Positions 1 to 8,264 of a stretch of DNA of 20,679 nucleotides are shown here, piece by piece. This DNA is from an uncultured Gammaproteobacteria bacterium (GTDB lineage Bacteria; Pseudomonadota; Gammaproteobacteria; Pseudomonadales; UBA5518), in assembly GCA_903921135.1 (NCBI GenBank), contig CAIXOY010000067.1:1-20679 (forward strand), given 5' to 3'. The notes below the pieces were generated by a model, which was not told where the DNA came from, searched no databases, and was given only the letters and a program-made list of their open reading frames with translations. The translations under genes and the position numbers were made by a program. The number at the start of each line of letters is the position of its first letter. Positions within the stretch are counted from its first letter, which is position 1.

Positions 1-852
1 ACGCCCACCAACCTCGTGATGACGGGTTTCATCAAGACCCGCTACGGCATCGACATCGGGATGCTCGAGTGGATGCGCATGGCGGTCCCTGTTCTGCTCT
101 TGCTGCTGCCACTCGCCTGGGTCTGGCTGTGCTTCGGTGCGATGCGCGTCTCTGCCGTCGAGCTGCCGGGCGGGCGGCAGTTGCTGCGCGCCCGCCTTGC
201 TGCCCTTGGTCCGCTGCGTGCCGCCGAGTGGCGGGCGGGACTGGTGTTCGGTGCCGTGGCGCTTTGCTGGATTTCGCGTCCGCTGCTGGCAAGCAGCCTT
301 GGACTCCCGGGGCTGGATGACGGGGTGATCGCGCTGGCGGGCGCTATCGTCCTGTTTCTCGTGCCTGATGGCGCTGCGAGGGGAGGGCGCCTGATGGACT
401 GGGAGACGGCACGGTCGCTGCCGTGGGACATCCTGTTGCTGCTCGGCGGCGGGCTCAGTCTCGCGGCGGCCATCAGCGCCACCAACGCGGATGCGCCTCT
501 CTCGGCGTGGCTGGGCGGCAATGCGATCCCTGTTGGATTCGCGCTGCTGTTCGCCCTCTCGGCCTTGATCGTGTTCTCCGGTGAGCTCACGAGCAATGTC
601 GCGGCGGCGGCTGCGATCATGCCGGTGCTTGCCGCACTGTGTGCAACGCGAGGGCTGGAGCCGCTGCCCGTTTTCATGGTCGCGGTTCTCTCGGCAAGCT
701 GCGGGTTCATGCTGCCGGTGGCCACTCCTCCGAACGCCATCGCCTATTCCAGTGGGCATGTCCGGATGCCGCAGATGATCCGTGCGGGCCTGGGCCTCAA
801 CCTTCTCGGCATCACGGTGATCGTGAGCTGGATCGGATGGACTGTCGGGTGA
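1..852 (+). CDS. SLC13/DASS-family anion transporter, C-terminal part
   Basis: This is the C-terminal 283 residues of an inner-membrane symporter; the reading frame is open from base 1, so the true start lies outside the window. The fragment opens with TPTNLV, the segment that follows the first re-entrant hairpin in divalent-anion:Na+ symporters. It contains several long hydrophobic segments and, near the end, LTSNVAAAA and LPVATPPNAIAYSSG, which match the second hairpin and following helix of the SLC13/CitT/NadC group. In the second Na+-site motif the usual SNT reads SNV. Likely substrates are dicarboxylates, sulfate or another anion; the sequence does not decide. The stop codon overlaps the GTG start of mtnA by 4 bp, so the two are probably translationally coupled. 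The family call is firm; the substrate is unknown. Confidence 0.85.
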   Translation, partial: TPTNLVMTGFIKTRYGIDIGMLEWMRMAVPVLLLLLPLAWVWLCFGAMRVSAVELPGGRQLLRARLAALGPLRAAEWRAGLVFGAVALCWISRPLLASSLGLPGLDDGVIALAGAIVLFLVPDGAARGGRLMDWETARSLPWDILLLLGGGLSLAAAISATNADAPLSAWLGGNAIPVGFALLFALSALIVFSGELTSNVAAAAAIMPVLAALCATRGLEPLPVFMVAVLSASCGFMLPVATPPNAIAYSSGHVRMPQMIRAGLGLNLLGITVIVSWIGWTVG

Positions 853-1961
853 ACGAGGCCTGGGAACGCTCACCACCGCTTCGGCTCCTGGCGGAGCAGG
901 GCTGCATCGATGTGCTGGACCAGACGCGCCTGCCACTGGAGCATCTGCGGGTTGAACTGCGCAGTCTCGAGGCGTGCGCCCACGCGATCAGCGCGATGCT
1001 GGTGCGGGGTGCGCCTTTGATCGGTCTTACGGCGGCCGGAGGCCTCGCGGTTGCGCTGTCTGCAGCAGCCGATGACAGGAATCTCCACCGTGCGGTGGAG
1101 ACGCTCGCTGCCACGCGGCCCACGGCCGTCAATCTGCGCTGGGCCCTGGAGCGCATGGCTGCACGGTTGCGCGTTGCGCCGATCGCAGACAGGGCCGCTC
1201 TGGCGTGGCGACTGGCGCAGGATCTCGAATCCGCCGAACACCGTTGTTGCGAGCGCATCGGTGAGCACGGAGCCGCGCTGCTGCACGCCGCCGCGCTGAG
1301 CGAGCGTGCCCGCGCTCGCGGACGCGTCAACGTTCTCACCCATTGCAACGCGGGATGGCTGGCAACCGGGGCATGGGGTACAGCACTGGCGCCTGTTTAC
1401 CGTGCGTTCCGCGAGGGCGTGCCGGTACACGTATGGGTGGATGAGACCCGTCCGCGCAATCAGGGCGCGCGTCTTACCGCGTGGGAGTTGCGTGAGGCAG
1501 GTATCCCCCACACCCTGGTGGCGGATAACGCAGCGGGGCATCTGATGCAGCGCGCAGAAGTGGATCTGTGCATCGTGGGCAGTGACCGAACGACGGCGCG
1601 GGGGGATGTCTGTAACAAGATCGGCACGTACCAGAAGGCCCTCGCCGCGGCCGACAACGGCGTTCCTTTTTACGTGGCGCTCCCGCTGTCGACCATCGAC
1701 TGGGAACTCGAGGACGGGATCAGCGGCATTCCCATCGAGAACCGGCACGAGGACGAGGTGCTGCTGCAGCAGGGCGCGGATGCGGGCGGCGCCCTGCACG
1801 ACATCCGTCAATCGCCCCCCGGTACGCGCGCACTGAACCCCGCTTTCGATGTCACGCCAGCACGGTTGGTGCGATCCCTGATCTGCGAACACGGCGTCTT
1901 CTCAGCCACTCCCCAGGCGCTCGCTCCGCTGCGTGCGCTGGCCGAAGCGGGCAGGCTATAG
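849..1961 (+). CDS. mtnA: S-methyl-5-thioribose-1-phosphate isomerase
   Basis: This cytosolic enzyme of the methionine salvage pathway converts 5-methylthioribose-1-phosphate to 5-methylthioribulose-1-phosphate. The protein is 370 aa from a GTG start at 849, which overlaps the transporter stop in a GTGA arrangement. The frame extends further upstream, but only into the transporter gene, so the GTG is preferred. Family marks are RGAPLIG (residues 53-59), THCNAG with the likely catalytic Cys166, DETRPRNQGARL, and GSDRTTARGDVCNKIGTY with the likely catalytic Asp246. The Cys-Asp spacing of 80 residues equals that of Bacillus subtilis MtnA (Cys160/Asp240). No other salvage gene (mtnK, mtnP, mtnB, mtnC, mtnD) is in the window. 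Related archaeal ribose-1,5-bisphosphate isomerases are an alternative, but these motifs favour MtnA. Confidence 0.93.
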   Translation: MNEAWERSPPLRLLAEQGCIDVLDQTRLPLEHLRVELRSLEACAHAISAMLVRGAPLIGLTAAGGLAVALSAAADDRNLHRAVETLAATRPTAVNLRWALERMAARLRVAPIADRAALAWRLAQDLESAEHRCCERIGEHGAALLHAAALSERARARGRVNVLTHCNAGWLATGAWGTALAPVYRAFREGVPVHVWVDETRPRNQGARLTAWELREAGIPHTLVADNAAGHLMQRAEVDLCIVGSDRTTARGDVCNKIGTYQKALAAADNGVPFYVALPLSTIDWELEDGISGIPIENRHEDEVLLQQGADAGGALHDIRQSPPGTRALNPAFDVTPARLVRSLICEHGVFSATPQALAPLRALAEAGRL

Positions 1962-1988
1962 TTCGGTCGCGTTCAATCGGAGCATCCC

Positions 1989-2990
1989 ATGGAGTGCAGA
2001 CAAGGTCTTGTCGACCTGGTGGGCAATACGCCTCTCGTGCGTCTGAATCGTGCCTCGGCGTTCACGGGTTGCGAGATTCTTGGCAAGGCGGAGTTCCTGA
2101 ACCCGGGCGGATCGGTGAAAGACCGCACGGCACTCGGCATTATCCGTGACGCCGAAAACCGCGGGCTGCTGCGTCCCGGCGGGCGTATCGTCGAGGGCAC
2201 CGCAGGCAACACGGGCATCGGGCTGTGCCTGCTGGGCAATGCACTCGGCTACCACACCACGATCGTGATCCCCGAAACCCAGAGCCCGGAAAAGATCCAG
2301 ATGCTCGAACTCTGCGGTGCAGAGCTGCATCTGGTGCCGGCGGTGCCGGTGAGCGATCCCAACCACTACGTCGCCATCTCGGGGCGGCTGGCCGCCGAGT
2401 ACGCCGCGCGTGAACCGGCCGGGGCGATCTGGGCAAACCAGTTCGACAATACAGCCAACAGGGCGATTCACCGGGACACCACAGGCGCCGAAATCTGGTC
2501 GCAAACGGAAGGAAACGTCGACGGGTTCATCTGCGCGGTGGGCACGGGTGGCACGCTCGCCGGCGTCGCCGATTATCTGCGCGCCCGGAAGCCCGCTGTT
2601 CGGATCGGTCTGGCCGACCCGATGGGCGCTGCCCTCTATCACTACTACACACACGGCGAACTGCGTGCCGAGGGCGATTCGATCACCGAGGGCATCGGAC
2701 AGACCCGGATCACGGGCAACCTCGAGGGCTTGGGCGTGGATTACGCCTGCCAGATACCGGACGCGGAAGCGCTGCCGTGGATTTTCGACCTGCTCCAGTA
2801 CGAGGGGCTGTGCCTCGGCGGCTCTGCAGCCATCAACATCGCAGGTGCCGTGAGGCTCGCGCAGGACATGGGTCCCGGGCATACCATCGTCACCATCCTG
2901 TGCGACTACGGCACGCGATATCAGAGCAAGCTCTTCAACCCCGCTTTCCTGCGGCGTAAAAAACTCCCCGTCCCGGCGTGGTTGGGGTGA
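1989..2990 (+). CDS. Cysteine-synthase-family PLP enzyme (Cys12/MCY1-like subgroup)
   Basis: This is a 333-aa fold-type II PLP enzyme, expected to make cysteine from an O-activated serine and sulfide, or to run a related beta-replacement. The PLP lysine is Lys44 in NPGGSVKDR, the substrate loop is EGTAGNTGIG (69-78), the QFDN(T)AN element is at 151-157, and the PLP-phosphate loop is GTGGT (185-189). Two details differ from standard CysK: the loop is TAGNTG rather than TSGNTG, and the C-terminal part reads CDYGTRYQSKLFN. From memory these resemble the fungal Cys12/MCY1 subgroup, so I do not assign cysK. The ATG at 1989 has a plausible GGAG 6 bp upstream. The gene lies 27 bp after mtnA on the same strand, which could supply sulfur-amino-acid synthesis near methionine salvage. 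Confidence 0.85.
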   Translation: MECRQGLVDLVGNTPLVRLNRASAFTGCEILGKAEFLNPGGSVKDRTALGIIRDAENRGLLRPGGRIVEGTAGNTGIGLCLLGNALGYHTTIVIPETQSPEKIQMLELCGAELHLVPAVPVSDPNHYVAISGRLAAEYAAREPAGAIWANQFDNTANRAIHRDTTGAEIWSQTEGNVDGFICAVGTGGTLAGVADYLRARKPAVRIGLADPMGAALYHYYTHGELRAEGDSITEGIGQTRITGNLEGLGVDYACQIPDAEALPWIFDLLQYEGLCLGGSAAINIAGAVRLAQDMGPGHTIVTILCDYGTRYQSKLFNPAFLRRKKLPVPAWLG

Positions 2991-3014
2991 CAAGCTCGGG
3001 TGTCACACGCCGGG
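2958..3014 (-). terminator. Possible terminator for the TPR gene across convergent gene ends
   Basis: A perfect 9-bp inverted repeat, CCCGGCGTG (2972-2980) and CACGCCGGG (3006-3014), encloses a second short repeat, TGACA/TGTCA, that contains the stop codons of both convergent genes. Read on the minus strand, the stem is followed after 8 nt by six T residues (2963-2958). This fits a weak intrinsic terminator for the minus-strand gene that extends into the 3' end of the cysteine-synthase gene. On the plus strand no T run follows. Confidence 0.4.
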
Positions 3015-4658
3015 CAGGCACAGGCAAGGCGATTTGATCCGGATGTCCGCGCGCTGCCAGGCGGACTCGAAGCGCGCGTCGACGGTTGCCGCTTCGGCAT
3101 CGCGGCCTTGCAACTGCAGGGCGCGCATCAAGCCATAGAGCGCCCAGCCGTTCCCGGGTGATATCTCGAGGTCCCGCCGGAAGACTGCCTCTGCCTCGAC
3201 GCCCCGGCCTGCTTGCAGCAGCGCTGCGCCCCACGGATGGCGCACCGGCTGGATCCAGTCTCTTGGTTCGTCGTAGCGCAGGGCGTCCTCGCGGGCGGCG
3301 GCCTCGGCCAGCAGAGCCAGTCCCGCATCCACCTCGCCGGAGCGGAAGGCGATCTCACCGTCCATCACACGCTCGGCGACATCCAGCAAATCCGTGCTGG
3401 CGTTGTTGCCGAAGAATGCACCCTCGGGAAGTCGCGCACGTGCATGGGTGAAGGCTTCCCGCTCCCGTCGTGCATCGTCGATTCTGCCGGTGGAGAGAAA
3501 GGCCACCGAGCGTGCGTAATGCTGGAGGCTGCGGGAGAGCGGCACATAATCCGGAAACGCAGGCGTCGAGAGAATCTCTTCCCATCGGCCGAAGCGCATC
3601 TGCACCTCGAGCGGCATCGCCATCAGGCCGTCGGCCCATCCCTCGTTTCGATAGGTCTCATCCGGCACGGCGGCAGCCATTTCCTTGACCCGGCGCAGCG
3701 CCAGAGCGCTCTGACCGCTCATCATCGCCGCGAACACCAGCAAGTGGCGGTTATGCGCCATGTACAACTGGTAGAAGCCCTGCTGGGGCACACGGGCCAC
3801 ATAGCGATCGTCTGCCCCGATGGCGTCGGTGTTCGAGACGATCGCCTCCTGCCAGCGCCCCAGACGCACATCGATGTGGGACGGCATGTGGACCATGTGA
3901 CCGAGGCCGGGTTGAAGGTCTCGCAGAATGGCGACGGCCGGATCGGCGCGCGCCGGGTCCGGCGAGGCCTCCAGAGCGTGGATGTACAGATGGTTGGCGA
4001 GGGGGTGACGAGGCGCGAGCACACGCACCCGTTCGAGCTCGGCGATCAGGGCATCGGTACCCGGTTGCGGCGAGCCATCGGTTTTCCACAGGTCCCAGGG
4101 GCGCAGCTCCGCGAGGGATTCCGCGTGGATGGCGCCGACGTCGGCATCAGCAGGATAGCGCGCAGCCAACGCTGCCATGGCTTTCGCGAATGCCGCGTCC
4201 AGATCGGCACGGCTGACAGAGCTCGATGCCGAGTACCGCGTCTGGAGCGCAAGGATCAGGTCGCGCTCCACCGGGGTTGCCGCATCGATGCGCCGTTCTG
4301 CCTCGCGCAGCGCCTCGAGCGCGACGCGGTTGCGCGACTCCGGGAGCGTGGCGTTGTTGATGTGCGGACCACTGGCAATCGCCACTCCCCACCACGCCAT
4401 GGGGTGTGCGGGATCCGCGGCGGCTGCACGACGGAAACTGCGAACGGCCTCGTCGTGGTTGAAGGCGTACATGAAGGCAAGTCCCTGATCGAACCAGAGT
4501 TGCGCCTCCGGGTTCTGCGTCGATATGGGGCGGGTGAAATCGCCAAGCCCCTCGAAAGGGCCATCAGCGGCGGTTGTGATCTGGGCGAAGCATCCAAGCA
4601 GCAGTGCAAACAGGACGCTGGTGATATCGGAAAAGGCTGATTTTTTTCCGGATGTCAT
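3003..4658 (-). CDS. Exported or lipid-anchored tetratricopeptide-repeat protein
   Basis: This 551-aa protein is probably secreted to the periplasm or anchored to a membrane. From the ATG at 4658 it has a basic start (Lys5, Lys6), a hydrophobic core (about residues 12-22) and two possible processing sites: a lipobox-like LLGC (20-23) and a signal-peptidase-I site after ITTA (27-30). TPR-like helices are visible at about 52-85 (FNHDEAVRSFRRAAAADP) and near the C-terminus (RGVEAEAVFRRDLEISPGN); the middle has further helix-rich, degenerate repeats. No catalytic motif is seen. An in-frame GTG at 4676 would overlap the srkA stop, but AAAGGA 6 bp before the ATG makes 4658 the better start. The gene follows srkA by 14 bp, so the two are probably co-transcribed. 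Its function is unknown; a scaffold or binding role is likely. Confidence 0.8.
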   Translation of the reverse strand: MTSGKKSAFSDITSVLFALLLGCFAQITTAADGPFEGLGDFTRPISTQNPEAQLWFDQGLAFMYAFNHDEAVRSFRRAAAADPAHPMAWWGVAIASGPHINNATLPESRNRVALEALREAERRIDAATPVERDLILALQTRYSASSSVSRADLDAAFAKAMAALAARYPADADVGAIHAESLAELRPWDLWKTDGSPQPGTDALIAELERVRVLAPRHPLANHLYIHALEASPDPARADPAVAILRDLQPGLGHMVHMPSHIDVRLGRWQEAIVSNTDAIGADDRYVARVPQQGFYQLYMAHNRHLLVFAAMMSGQSALALRRVKEMAAAVPDETYRNEGWADGLMAMPLEVQMRFGRWEEILSTPAFPDYVPLSRSLQHYARSVAFLSTGRIDDARREREAFTHARARLPEGAFFGNNASTDLLDVAERVMDGEIAFRSGEVDAGLALLAEAAAREDALRYDEPRDWIQPVRHPWGAALLQAGRGVEAEAVFRRDLEISPGNGWALYGLMRALQLQGRDAEAATVDARFESAWQRADIRIKSPCLCLPGV

Positions 4659-4664
4659 GGCAAG

Positions 4665-4670
4665 TCCTTT
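4665..4670 (-). promoter_or_regulatory. Ribosome binding site that decides the TPR-protein start
   Basis: AAAGGA on the minus strand lies 6 bp before the ATG at 4658. The alternative GTG at 4676 has no comparable site and would add six residues ahead of the signal sequence, so the ATG is chosen. Confidence 0.6.
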
Positions 4671-4672
4671 GT

Positions 4673-5659
4673 TCACCAGGGTTGCAGTCGGAGCGGCTCC
4701 TCATCGAGAGCCGCCAGTTGTTCCCGAAGCTCCAGCACGTGCTCGGACCAGTAACGCGGTGTGTTGAACCACGGGAAATACCGCGGAAACGCCGGGTCCT
4801 CCCAGCGCGAAGCGATCCATCCGGCGTGGTGCATGATCCGCAGCGTGCGCAGCGGTTCGATCAGGGCGAGTTCCCGGTGCGGGAAGTCGTGGAATTCCTC
4901 GTAGCCTTCCGCCAGTTCGTCGAGTTGTGCCACGCGCTCGTGGCGTTCGCCGGCGAGCAGCATCCACAGATCCTGCACGGCCGGTGCGCGTCGGCAGTCG
5001 TCGAAATCCACGAGCCAGAGCGCGCCGTTGCGGCAGAGGATGTTCCCGCCATGCAGGTCGCCGTGCGTGCGGATCAGCGTGAGTTCGGCGGGAATGTAAC
5101 GGGCCTCGATGCGGTCGATCAGGTCGCGGCAGAGACTGTCGTAGGCGGGGCGCAGATCTGCAGGGAAAAAACTCCCCGACAGCAGGCGGTGACTGGCCCT
5201 GGCGAAACTGTCCACATCCAGCACCGGACGCGCCTGAAAGTCCTTGCTCGCACCGATGGCATGCAGGCGGCCCAGAATGCGGCCCAGCGACAGCAGCGTG
5301 CCCGCGCGTTCGGGTTCGGGAGGGTGCCCGCCAAAGCGCGTGAACAGCGCGAAGCGGAAGCCCTCGTGCCGGAAGAGGGTGTTGCCTTGCGCATCGGCCA
5401 GTGGAGCCACTACCGGGAGTTCAGCCTCCACGAGCTCATGGCTGAATGCGTGCTCTTCCAGAATGGCCTCGTCGGTCCACCGCTCCGGGCGATAGAACTT
5501 GGCGATGATCGGGGCCTCGCCCTCGATGCCGACCTGATAGACGCGATTCTCGAAGCTGTTCAGGGCCGATATCCGCAGATCGGAGACGCGACCTGTGCCC
5601 TCCACTGCGTCGAGCACGAGTTCGGGCGAGAGGCGCGCGTAGGGATGCGGATCGCTCAT
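4673..5659 (-). CDS. srkA: Stress response Ser/Thr protein kinase SrkA (YihE)
   Basis: This is a cytosolic APH-fold protein kinase. In E. coli SrkA (YihE) counters stress-induced death linked to reactive oxygen species. The product from the ATG at 5659 is 328 aa, the same length as the E. coli protein; an upstream in-frame start at 5689 would add ten non-conserved residues. Visible marks are NSFENRVYQV (34-43), the ATP-site Lys54 in AKFYRPERW, the catalytic loop HGDLHGGNIL with Asp201 and Asn206, the metal-binding VDFDD (Asp218), and AVQDLWMLL, all typical of SrkA. The conserved IEPLR and the FPWF block follow. The gene is divergent from the epimerase gene, with 74 bp between the starts, and is followed by the TPR gene. 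In E. coli srkA is under Cpx control; I see no clear CpxR site here. Confidence 0.93.
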   Translation of the reverse strand: MSDPHPYARLSPELVLDAVEGTGRVSDLRISALNSFENRVYQVGIEGEAPIIAKFYRPERWTDEAILEEHAFSHELVEAELPVVAPLADAQGNTLFRHEGFRFALFTRFGGHPPEPERAGTLLSLGRILGRLHAIGASKDFQARPVLDVDSFARASHRLLSGSFFPADLRPAYDSLCRDLIDRIEARYIPAELTLIRTHGDLHGGNILCRNGALWLVDFDDCRRAPAVQDLWMLLAGERHERVAQLDELAEGYEEFHDFPHRELALIEPLRTLRIMHHAGWIASRWEDPAFPRYFPWFNTPRYWSEHVLELREQLAALDEEPLRLQPW

Positions 5660-5733
5660 GCGGTTATGCTTCGCCGGTATATTGCGCACTGTAGCAGAGA
5701 CCCCGGCTCTTCCGTGCCGGACGAGGGAGAGAC

Positions 5734-6531
5734 ATGGCTGATAGCGAGAGACTGCTCGGTGCCGGAGGCGACGTCGAACTGCGTGTCGATGCCGCTGCCG
5801 GCGGCAGGATCAGCAGCCTGCGCATCCGCGGTGAGGAACTGCTGGTGCCACGTTCAGCCGATCCGCTCGCATGGGGTTGCTATCCCATGGCCCCTTTTGC
5901 AGGGCGCCTGCGAAACGGCGAGTTTCTCTACGGGGCGCACCACTACCGGATGCCCCGGAACATGCCGCCGCATGCGATTCACGGCACGGTGTTCACCCGC
6001 CCCTGGGAATGGGTCGCCGACGATATGCTGGAAACCCGGCTCGGTGATGACTGGCCATGGCCCGGGCACGTCGAGCAACGATTGCACCTCACGGAGGACG
6101 CGCTCCGCGTCAGCCTGGAAGTGCATGCCTCCGACCGTCCGTTTCCGGCGAGCGCCGGATTTCATCCCTGGTTCCGGCGGCAATTGGGCCGGGGTGCCCC
6201 CTTGCGGCTCGACGTACAACCTGGCTTCCGCTACGCCTGCGATGACACGGGGATTCCCACCGGCGAGCTCCTGCCCCCGGGCGAGGGCCCGTGGGATGAC
6301 ACGTTCACGGGTTTCAGCCGACATCCCGTCGTGGAATGGCCGGGCGCGCTGCGGGTCGAGCTTTCCTCGGATCAGGCCCACTGGGTCATTTACGACCGCC
6401 CCGCACATGCGGTCTGTGTGGAGCCGCTCACCGCCCCACCCAATGCGCTGAACGGGGCAGCACACCTCGTCAGCCCCGGCAATCCGCTGCGGATCGAGAT
6501 GAGCCTCCGCTGGCAGGAGTTGTCCGCGTAG
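5734..6531 (+). CDS. Aldose 1-epimerase family protein
   Basis: This 265-aa cytosolic protein belongs to the galactose-mutarotase (GalM) fold family, which interconverts alpha and beta anomers of aldoses. Active-site marks are all present: YPMAPFAGRLRNG (50-62) with a substrate-binding arginine, HAIHG (80-84) with His83, AGFHPWF with His144 as likely general acid, and CVEPLTAPPN with Glu230 as likely base. It is shorter than classical GalM (about 340 aa) and belongs to the short YihR-like or YeaD-like forms, so the sugar is unclear. GAGGGAGA lies 4 bp before the ATG. It is divergent from srkA; 107 bp separate it from the next gene. No sugar kinase or transporter is adjacent, so the physiological substrate cannot be inferred. 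Confidence 0.85.
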   Translation: MADSERLLGAGGDVELRVDAAAGGRISSLRIRGEELLVPRSADPLAWGCYPMAPFAGRLRNGEFLYGAHHYRMPRNMPPHAIHGTVFTRPWEWVADDMLETRLGDDWPWPGHVEQRLHLTEDALRVSLEVHASDRPFPASAGFHPWFRRQLGRGAPLRLDVQPGFRYACDDTGIPTGELLPPGEGPWDDTFTGFSRHPVVEWPGALRVELSSDQAHWVIYDRPAHAVCVEPLTAPPNALNGAAHLVSPGNPLRIEMSLRWQELSA

Positions 6532-6638
6532 CTGCCTCGCGCTATGGACAGCGGGCCGCACTAGCGGGGAAGATTCGCCCCCGTCCCGGGGCACACCCGG
6601 GCAGCATCACCCACGATCACACATTCCGGAGATCGGCC
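6532..6638 (+). other. Short intergenic region with weak hairpins
   Basis: This 107-bp spacer holds two small GC-rich inverted repeats: CGGGG/CCCCG (6565-6569/6579-6583) and CCCGGG/CCCGGG (6585-6590/6596-6601). Neither is followed by a T tract, so I do not call a terminator. GGAG at 6628-6631 is the ribosome binding site of the next gene. No convincing sigma-70 promoter is visible. Confidence 0.3.
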
Positions 6639-7403
6639 ATGTCCGATGAAGTCCTGCTAGAGGAAGCCGACGGCATTCTCACCGTCACCATCAACCGTCC
6701 TGCTGCCAAGAACGCGATCAACCGTGCCGTGGCTGAAGGCATCGCCGCCGCCATGGACAAACTGGACTCCACGCCCTCTCTTCGGGTGGGGATCCTGACC
6801 GGCGCGGGCGGTGTGTTCTGCTCCGGGATGGATCTCAAGGCCTTTCTGGGTGGGGATTTCCCCTCCGTAGAAGGGCGCGGCTTCGGTGGCCTCGTGGAGC
6901 GCCCCCCGGAGAAGCCCCTGATCGCGGCGGCAGAAGGCTATGCACTCGCCGGAGGCCTGGAACTTCTGCTGGCCTGCGACCTGGCTGTCGCCAGCGAGTC
7001 GACCCGCCTCGGTATCCCTGAAGCAAAACGGGGCCTTGCGGCCGCCGCGGGCGGCCTGGTCCGTCTGCCGCGTCTGGTGCCCTACCGTGTCGCCCTCGAG
7101 ATGGCGTTGACCGGCGACATGATCAGTGCGGCGCGCGCCTATGAAATCGGCCTGCTGAATCGCGTGGTCCCCGCGGGTGAAGCCCTTTCCGCCGCGCAGG
7201 CACTGGCACGAGCGATCGTTGCCAACGGCCCGCTGTCGGTTGCCGCGAGCAAGCGCATCATGCGCGATCAGGCGAGCTGGGCAGCTGACGAACTCTGGGC
7301 CCGCCAGAACGACATCGTGATGCCGGTCTTCGCCTCGAACGATGCCCGCGAAGGCGCCTCGGCCTTTGCCGAGAAGCGCGCACCGGCCTGGTCCGGTACC
7401 TGA
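6639..7403 (+). CDS. Enoyl-CoA hydratase (crotonase family, both glutamates present)
   Basis: This 254-aa cytosolic crotonase is likely to hydrate 2-enoyl-CoA to 3-hydroxyacyl-CoA. The oxyanion-hole segments are FCSGMDLKAF (60-69) and YALAGGLEL (101-109). Both catalytic glutamates of the rat hydratase (Glu144 and Glu164) have counterparts: Glu108 in GGLEL and Glu128 in GIPEAKRG, at the same 20-residue spacing. The C-terminal FAEKRAPAW is also typical. The ATG at 6639 is chosen because of GGAG 7 bp upstream and the MSDEVLLEE start usual for the family; the frame is open further upstream, but only into the epimerase region. The gene precedes a 3-hydroxyacyl-CoA dehydrogenase by 42 bp, so the pair would carry out two consecutive beta-oxidation steps. 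The chain-length preference is not visible. Confidence 0.88.
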   Translation: MSDEVLLEEADGILTVTINRPAAKNAINRAVAEGIAAAMDKLDSTPSLRVGILTGAGGVFCSGMDLKAFLGGDFPSVEGRGFGGLVERPPEKPLIAAAEGYALAGGLELLLACDLAVASESTRLGIPEAKRGLAAAAGGLVRLPRLVPYRVALEMALTGDMISAARAYEIGLLNRVVPAGEALSAAQALARAIVANGPLSVAASKRIMRDQASWAADELWARQNDIVMPVFASNDAREGASAFAEKRAPAWSGT

Positions 7404-7445
7404 ACCCATCCCTCCGCAACCCAAGACACGAAGGAGTCATAGAGC

Positions 7446-8216
<771 letters not shown>

Positions 8217-8223
8217 AGCCATC

Positions 8224-8260
8224 GGCTGCCCGCGACACCGCTCGCGGGCAGCCTTTGCTC
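8224..8260. terminator. Strong hairpin terminator between convergent genes
   Basis: This is a perfect 12-bp inverted repeat, GGCTGCCCGCGA (8224-8235) and TCGCGGGCAGCC (8242-8253), with a 6-nt loop. It is followed on the plus strand by TTTGCTCTCTC. It lies 7 bp after the dehydrogenase stop and 11 bp before the stop of the convergent crotonase gene. It should terminate plus-strand transcription and may act on both strands, although the minus-strand exit lacks a T run. Confidence 0.75.
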
Positions 8261-8264
8261 TCTC

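Noticed and set aside
870..2993. Minus-strand frames antisense to mtnA and the cysteine synthase (340 and 345 codons)
   Set aside because: No motifs and antisense-like composition; the plus-strand genes carry complete active sites.
3213..4640. Plus-strand frame of 475 codons antisense to the TPR gene
   Set aside because: It lacks recognisable motifs and has His/Arg-rich composition typical of antisense frames in GC-rich DNA. The minus-strand protein has a signal sequence and TPR motifs.
4652..6451. Long plus-strand open frame of 599 codons
   Set aside because: It runs antisense through srkA and then out of frame through the epimerase gene. Its translation has no family motif, while both overlapped genes have full sets of conserved residues. 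It is an effect of high GC content.
6565..6601. Terminator after the epimerase gene
   Set aside because: The two small hairpins have 5-6 bp stems and no T run follows; the evidence is too weak.
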